A stretch of 64,000 nt of DNA from positions 8,093,228 to 8,157,227 of the forward strand of contig NC_058145.1 of NCBI RefSeq assembly GCF_011075055.1, in the 5' to 3' direction. The position numbers were made by a program, and so were the translations under genes. Source of the DNA: Mangifera indica (lineage: Eukaryota > Streptophyta > Magnoliopsida > Sapindales > Anacardiaceae). Shown in pieces: positions 60,594 to 64,000 of this stretch (its first letter is position 1; each line of letters opens with the position of its first letter). The notes under the pieces are model-generated. The model did no database searches and was not told the origin of the DNA. It saw only the letters and a program-made list of their open reading frames with translations.

Positions 60594-61880
60594 GCCAAAA
60601 GACCTTTTTCCACCCAAGGTTTGTTGATATGACAATTCCCACCCATTAGGATTGAAAAAGCCAAACACCCCAACCATTGTCCATGTTTGTTAGTATCTTC
60701 CTTTAAATTTCAAAATGAATAATTAAATTACCATTTTTTAATATAATAACAAAAACATAATAATAAATTAATGCATATTTAAATTACATATTATTTTAAT
60801 ATATTTATTTAAAACTCTTCTATTTCACTTTCATTTCTCTTTGTTTTATGCCCTTTCCATCGTGTCACTCTCTCTCTCTATTGTTATTTACATTTTCAAG
60901 TGAAACGCTACTTTTTATTACCGTTGATCTCCCTCCTCTAACTAATTTCTTAGCAGCTAATCCTCTACCTTAACAACATCCGTGATTGTCAATGATATGT
61001 TGGAAAGAGAATATTTTTTAGATTACAATAATTTTCAAGCCATTACCAACAAGACAGTCGTTACCACATCAATTCTTCTACTGTAAATCCTTGATATAGT
61101 CGTTGTCAACATTGATGTTAGCAAAATGATTCCAGCGTTGTCGAAACCGTTGCAAATGGAGAGATCACAATCATGTCAATCCGCCATTATTGTCAAAACA
61201 TCTACAGATAGAGAGGTTGTAGATGAGGGTTTGGGGGTGTAATAGGCTACGCCACCATTGCTGCAATGGAGAAGGAATTTTTGTCAAATTAAATTATTGA
61301 TGAACTGTGTTTGTTAACTTTATTTATATATTGATGTGTTGTGTTGATTTTGTTTGATGTTTTTTTTATTATGGATTTTACAAAGTCTTGATTTGTTTTT
61401 GGATGGCAACAATTGGGCATAAAGGGCTACTAAGAAGTTATGATGTAGAGCGGCGAAGTTCCTCTTCCCAATTTGATGGCTCTTTTTGTCACTCTATTAC
61501 TTTGTTTTGGTGAGTGGATAATATTGTACTCACTAATCTATTTATTATGTTAATTGAATTGCAAACCTCTGAGTGAGAGAGCAATAAACATTTTGTCCAT
61601 TAACTGCAACACAGGACTCCTAATTTTGTTTTTGGTGAATCGAATTGAATATATAGATGGAGAATGTTTTTGTTACGTTTTAGATGTTTATAGGTGTTTA
61701 ATAAAATTAGGGGGTGCAACAATTTATTTGTCCTAATCGTAAATAATTTTAAAATTAGATTTTTTTAATAATAAGGTAAAATGATTATTCTATCTCCATA
61801 TTTAACCGATTTAATTAATAGAAAGACTTTATAAGTGGGTATTTGACTTTTCCAATAAAAAGTTTGCCTTTTTCACTTTT
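60594..61880. mobile_element. Probable second MULE-type foldback, right end decayed
   Basis: The left terminus GGCCAAAAGACCTTTTTCCACCC is the same type as the 54304 element. Near 61830-61870 the reversed sequence TTGGAAAAGTCAAATACCC echoes TTGAAAAAGCCAAACACCC at 60653, giving inverted arms. The outermost right end and TSD were not found. The centre (60900-61560) has no recognisable gene. Confidence 0.45.
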
Positions 61881-62323
61881 AATTGGGTGCACTTAGACAT
61901 GAGCTTTAGAGAACTTAATAGTTTATCCAAGTCCAACTATGGGCCACTTCATGGGCAAGGTTGGCCCATGAAGTATAAAGCTTACTTAATCCATGTCAAA
62001 ATAAGTCTCAAATATCATATTAGGATAAATCCGAATCATTTATTGATAATGATCGAAATCCCCTTAATAAACTATCAAATTCTAGTTGAACTAGAAATTT
62101 TAAGAGTTCTAGCTTGATTGAGACTTTTAGAATCTAAATTAAATTAGGACTCTTATGTTTCCTAATGATATTAAAAAATATCTCGAAACCAATGATAATC
62201 CACTCTATACAAATTTAAAGCTTCTTACTATCTTAACAATTGACCTTTTATTATATGTGACACATAAGTTCGCTATAATATTGTTAGTGAGTCAATCATG
62301 ACTAATCTAAAATAACTTATCTA
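61881..62323. other. Intergenic DNA, nothing recognised
   Basis: Contains a short inverted match GGGCCACTTCATGGGC / GCCCATGAAGT near 61941-61975. Otherwise AT-rich and featureless. Confidence 0.35.
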
Positions 62324-62535
62324 TTGTAGAGAGTACATAAGGTTGTGTGGTTTCACAAAAAAATCAAGTAGGGTGTGATAGCTGAGACGTGAGATGTGTT
62401 TTCTTTGTCACTTTTCAATGTCGTGATAAATACAATTGTAGAGAGTATACAAGGTTGTGTGGTTTCACAAAAAAAATCAAGTAGGGTGTGATAACTGAGA
62501 CGTAATATGTGTTTCCTTTGTCACTTTGTCAATCC
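62324..62535. repeat. 112-bp tandem duplication
   Basis: TTGTAGAGAGTACATAAGG at 62324 recurs as TTGTAGAGAGTATACAAGG at 62436. The following TTGTGTGGTTTCACAAAAA and TCAAGTAGGGTGTGATA blocks are almost unchanged, so the duplication is fairly recent. Confidence 0.9.
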
Positions 62536-64000
62536 TTTATAGGGCTATTTAAATTGGATGTGTTTTTGAGAAGGGAGGGTAGAACCTAGCCAACAAGAAC
62601 TCTTCATAGTTAATGATGAAGAAGAGATTAAACCATCTTTAGACAAACTGGTTGAAAGTTAGAGCCACTTACTTGGTGAGTTTTTTACAAGATGAAACCA
62701 ATGAATGACGTATATATAAGGTTATCCTAGTCAAGAATGAAGTAAAGGTATTGCATGTTCATTCCATTACCCAATGTGATACTTTAAAGGTATTGTACAT
62801 AAATTTCATGTACAAAGGAAGGATAGATGTTTTCATTTTACTATTATGGTAGATTAAAAAAAATATATATATATATTTTGTTTGGCAATGGTGCAATTAG
62901 AGTATCCAATTGTTCCAAGAACATTTCTTGCGTGACTTGGCTGGGATAAGTGCAAAATTTTCAGAATATGATTGTTGTGTCAAGTTGTGGGAAATTTTGC
63001 CTGGCCTTAGCCTATAGCATATGATTGTTGTCTCAATTGGTGAGGAATTTTGCCTGGCTAAGTTGCTTATATTTAGGAAAAAGGTTTTTAACTTCCCCAC
63101 ACGCAGGCAACCAAACTTAGAGCACGTGCAAATTCTGTGGCATGGTAATCATGTTTGGCCGGGTGTACATATGGTCTGTTGCAGGAAGTTTTTACTTCAC
63201 TGCACAAGGCTGAATAAGGCCATTGTTTTAATTGCCGAATGAGTGTTGACCCAATCAAAAGTCCAATTTGGTTTTCTCTCTGGCCCATGGTACCATCAGT
63301 CAGATTGAAATACAACACTCTATAAATACATAAAAATATATAATATTGAGACTTAGGTTCAAGTCCTGTCATTTTTTTTTTAAAATTTCACAGAATAAAA
63401 TTAGATAATTTGTGATTAAATCATGAATCGACATAGTTAATCCCAATGAATCGTGTTTCAAAAAACAACTAGTTTGATTATATCATAAACTCATACTATC
63501 AATGTTTTTGGTGTCAAGGTGACTTATTTTGTGAAAATATTATTTCTTTGTTACCACCGAACGTATGCACTTATGAGTCATTTTGGTCGAAGGATTAATA
63601 TGTACCATCAAATATGATAAAATTTGTCGAAAATATATGTGATTTACATGTATGAGGATATTCAATTATTCACAATTGTCAATCTCAAAATTATCTTTCA
63701 ACTTCCAAAGCTGATATTTAGGATAGAAACAGGCATAAGTGCATCGTCAAACACTTAAAATTCAGCAAGTATTATATTGATTCCAAGTGTTTGTGACAAG
63801 AAACAATGGTATTAACAAGTAGTAGAGTGGAGGGGCCGCATAGTAAATTTAAGTATATACCTTATAAATAATGCAATTAAACTATAAAAAGAAGTTTGAG
63901 TGGGCGGGGACCAATTGAATAGGACAAAGTCGATCGGCGTCTGGGGAAGTGCGTCCAGCGGCGGAACTGTTAAGCTGTCTCCAATTAAGTTTACTTCCTC
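62536..64000. other. Intergenic DNA to the window edge
   Basis: A ~65-bp duplicated phrase (ATATGATTGTTGT ... GAATTTTGCCTGGC) lies at about 62967-63060. The last 120 bp are more GC-rich (CGATCGGCGTCTGGGG) and may be the edge of a neighbouring gene, but no frame can be assigned. Confidence 0.35.

Noticed and set aside
1..64000. tRNA, rRNA, CRISPR arrays, phage or bacterial operons
   Set aside because: None found; the sequence is plant nuclear in character and the repeated units seen are transposon-derived.

Overview
The window is AT-rich nuclear DNA from a eudicot plant. The evidence is a 13-exon plant Shaker-type potassium channel gene with consensus GT-AG introns, an intronless plant-type methyltransferase gene, and a dense load of plant transposons (Copia LTR elements with initiator-Met-tRNA primer sites, solo LTRs, hAT, Tourist-like MITEs, TRIMs, MULE-type foldbacks). 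Species cannot be named from the sequence. Only two intact protein-coding genes can be supported.

Layout. 1-2987: anonymous AT-rich DNA, ending in what looks like the leader of an LTR element. 2988-7060: a reverse-oriented solo LTR, itself split by a forward solo LTR of the same family (3494-5681, 5-bp target duplication). 7061-12785: two head-to-tail LTR+primer-site+leader units (minus orientation) carrying later insertions: a solo LTR, a Tourist-like MITE, a tiny hAT MITE, a 29-base G run and a perfect 147-bp tandem duplication. 13885-15063: single-exon SAM-dependent methyltransferase-like gene (+). 17273-26505: a Tourist-like MITE split by a degenerate Copia element (17602-26381), which is in turn split by a 2.4-kb solo LTR (20671-23106).

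26844-41537 (minus strand): outward-rectifying K+ channel of the SKOR/GORK class, 822 residues rebuilt from 13 exons. Every splice junction keeps frame. Introns 4 and 5 each hold a TRIM element in opposite orientation, intron 12 holds a 194-bp tandem duplication, and a Tourist-like MITE lies about 230 bp upstream of the start codon. 42183-45499: intergenic DNA plus an LTR-leader fragment. 45500-51617: a Copia-type element (minus) with perfect TSD but almost no coding capacity. 52491-53421: non-autonomous hAT-like element. 54304-54968: MULE-type foldback. 55075-59130: degenerate hAT element with BED-finger/transposase remains, split by a 993-bp solo LTR. 59451-60342: an 892-bp foldback element with perfect 9-bp TSD. 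60594-64000: another foldback-like repeat, a 112-bp tandem duplication and unassigned DNA.

The two genes show no functional link. The main story is the stratigraphy of nested insertions: many target-site duplications can be read directly, and several pre-insertion sites are visible in a paralogous copy or by restored reading frame. No new gene system is demonstrated. The most notable loci are the long hairpin MULE at 59.5-60.3 kb, the twin inverted TRIMs within the K+ channel introns, and the shared repeat motif inside unrelated LTRs.
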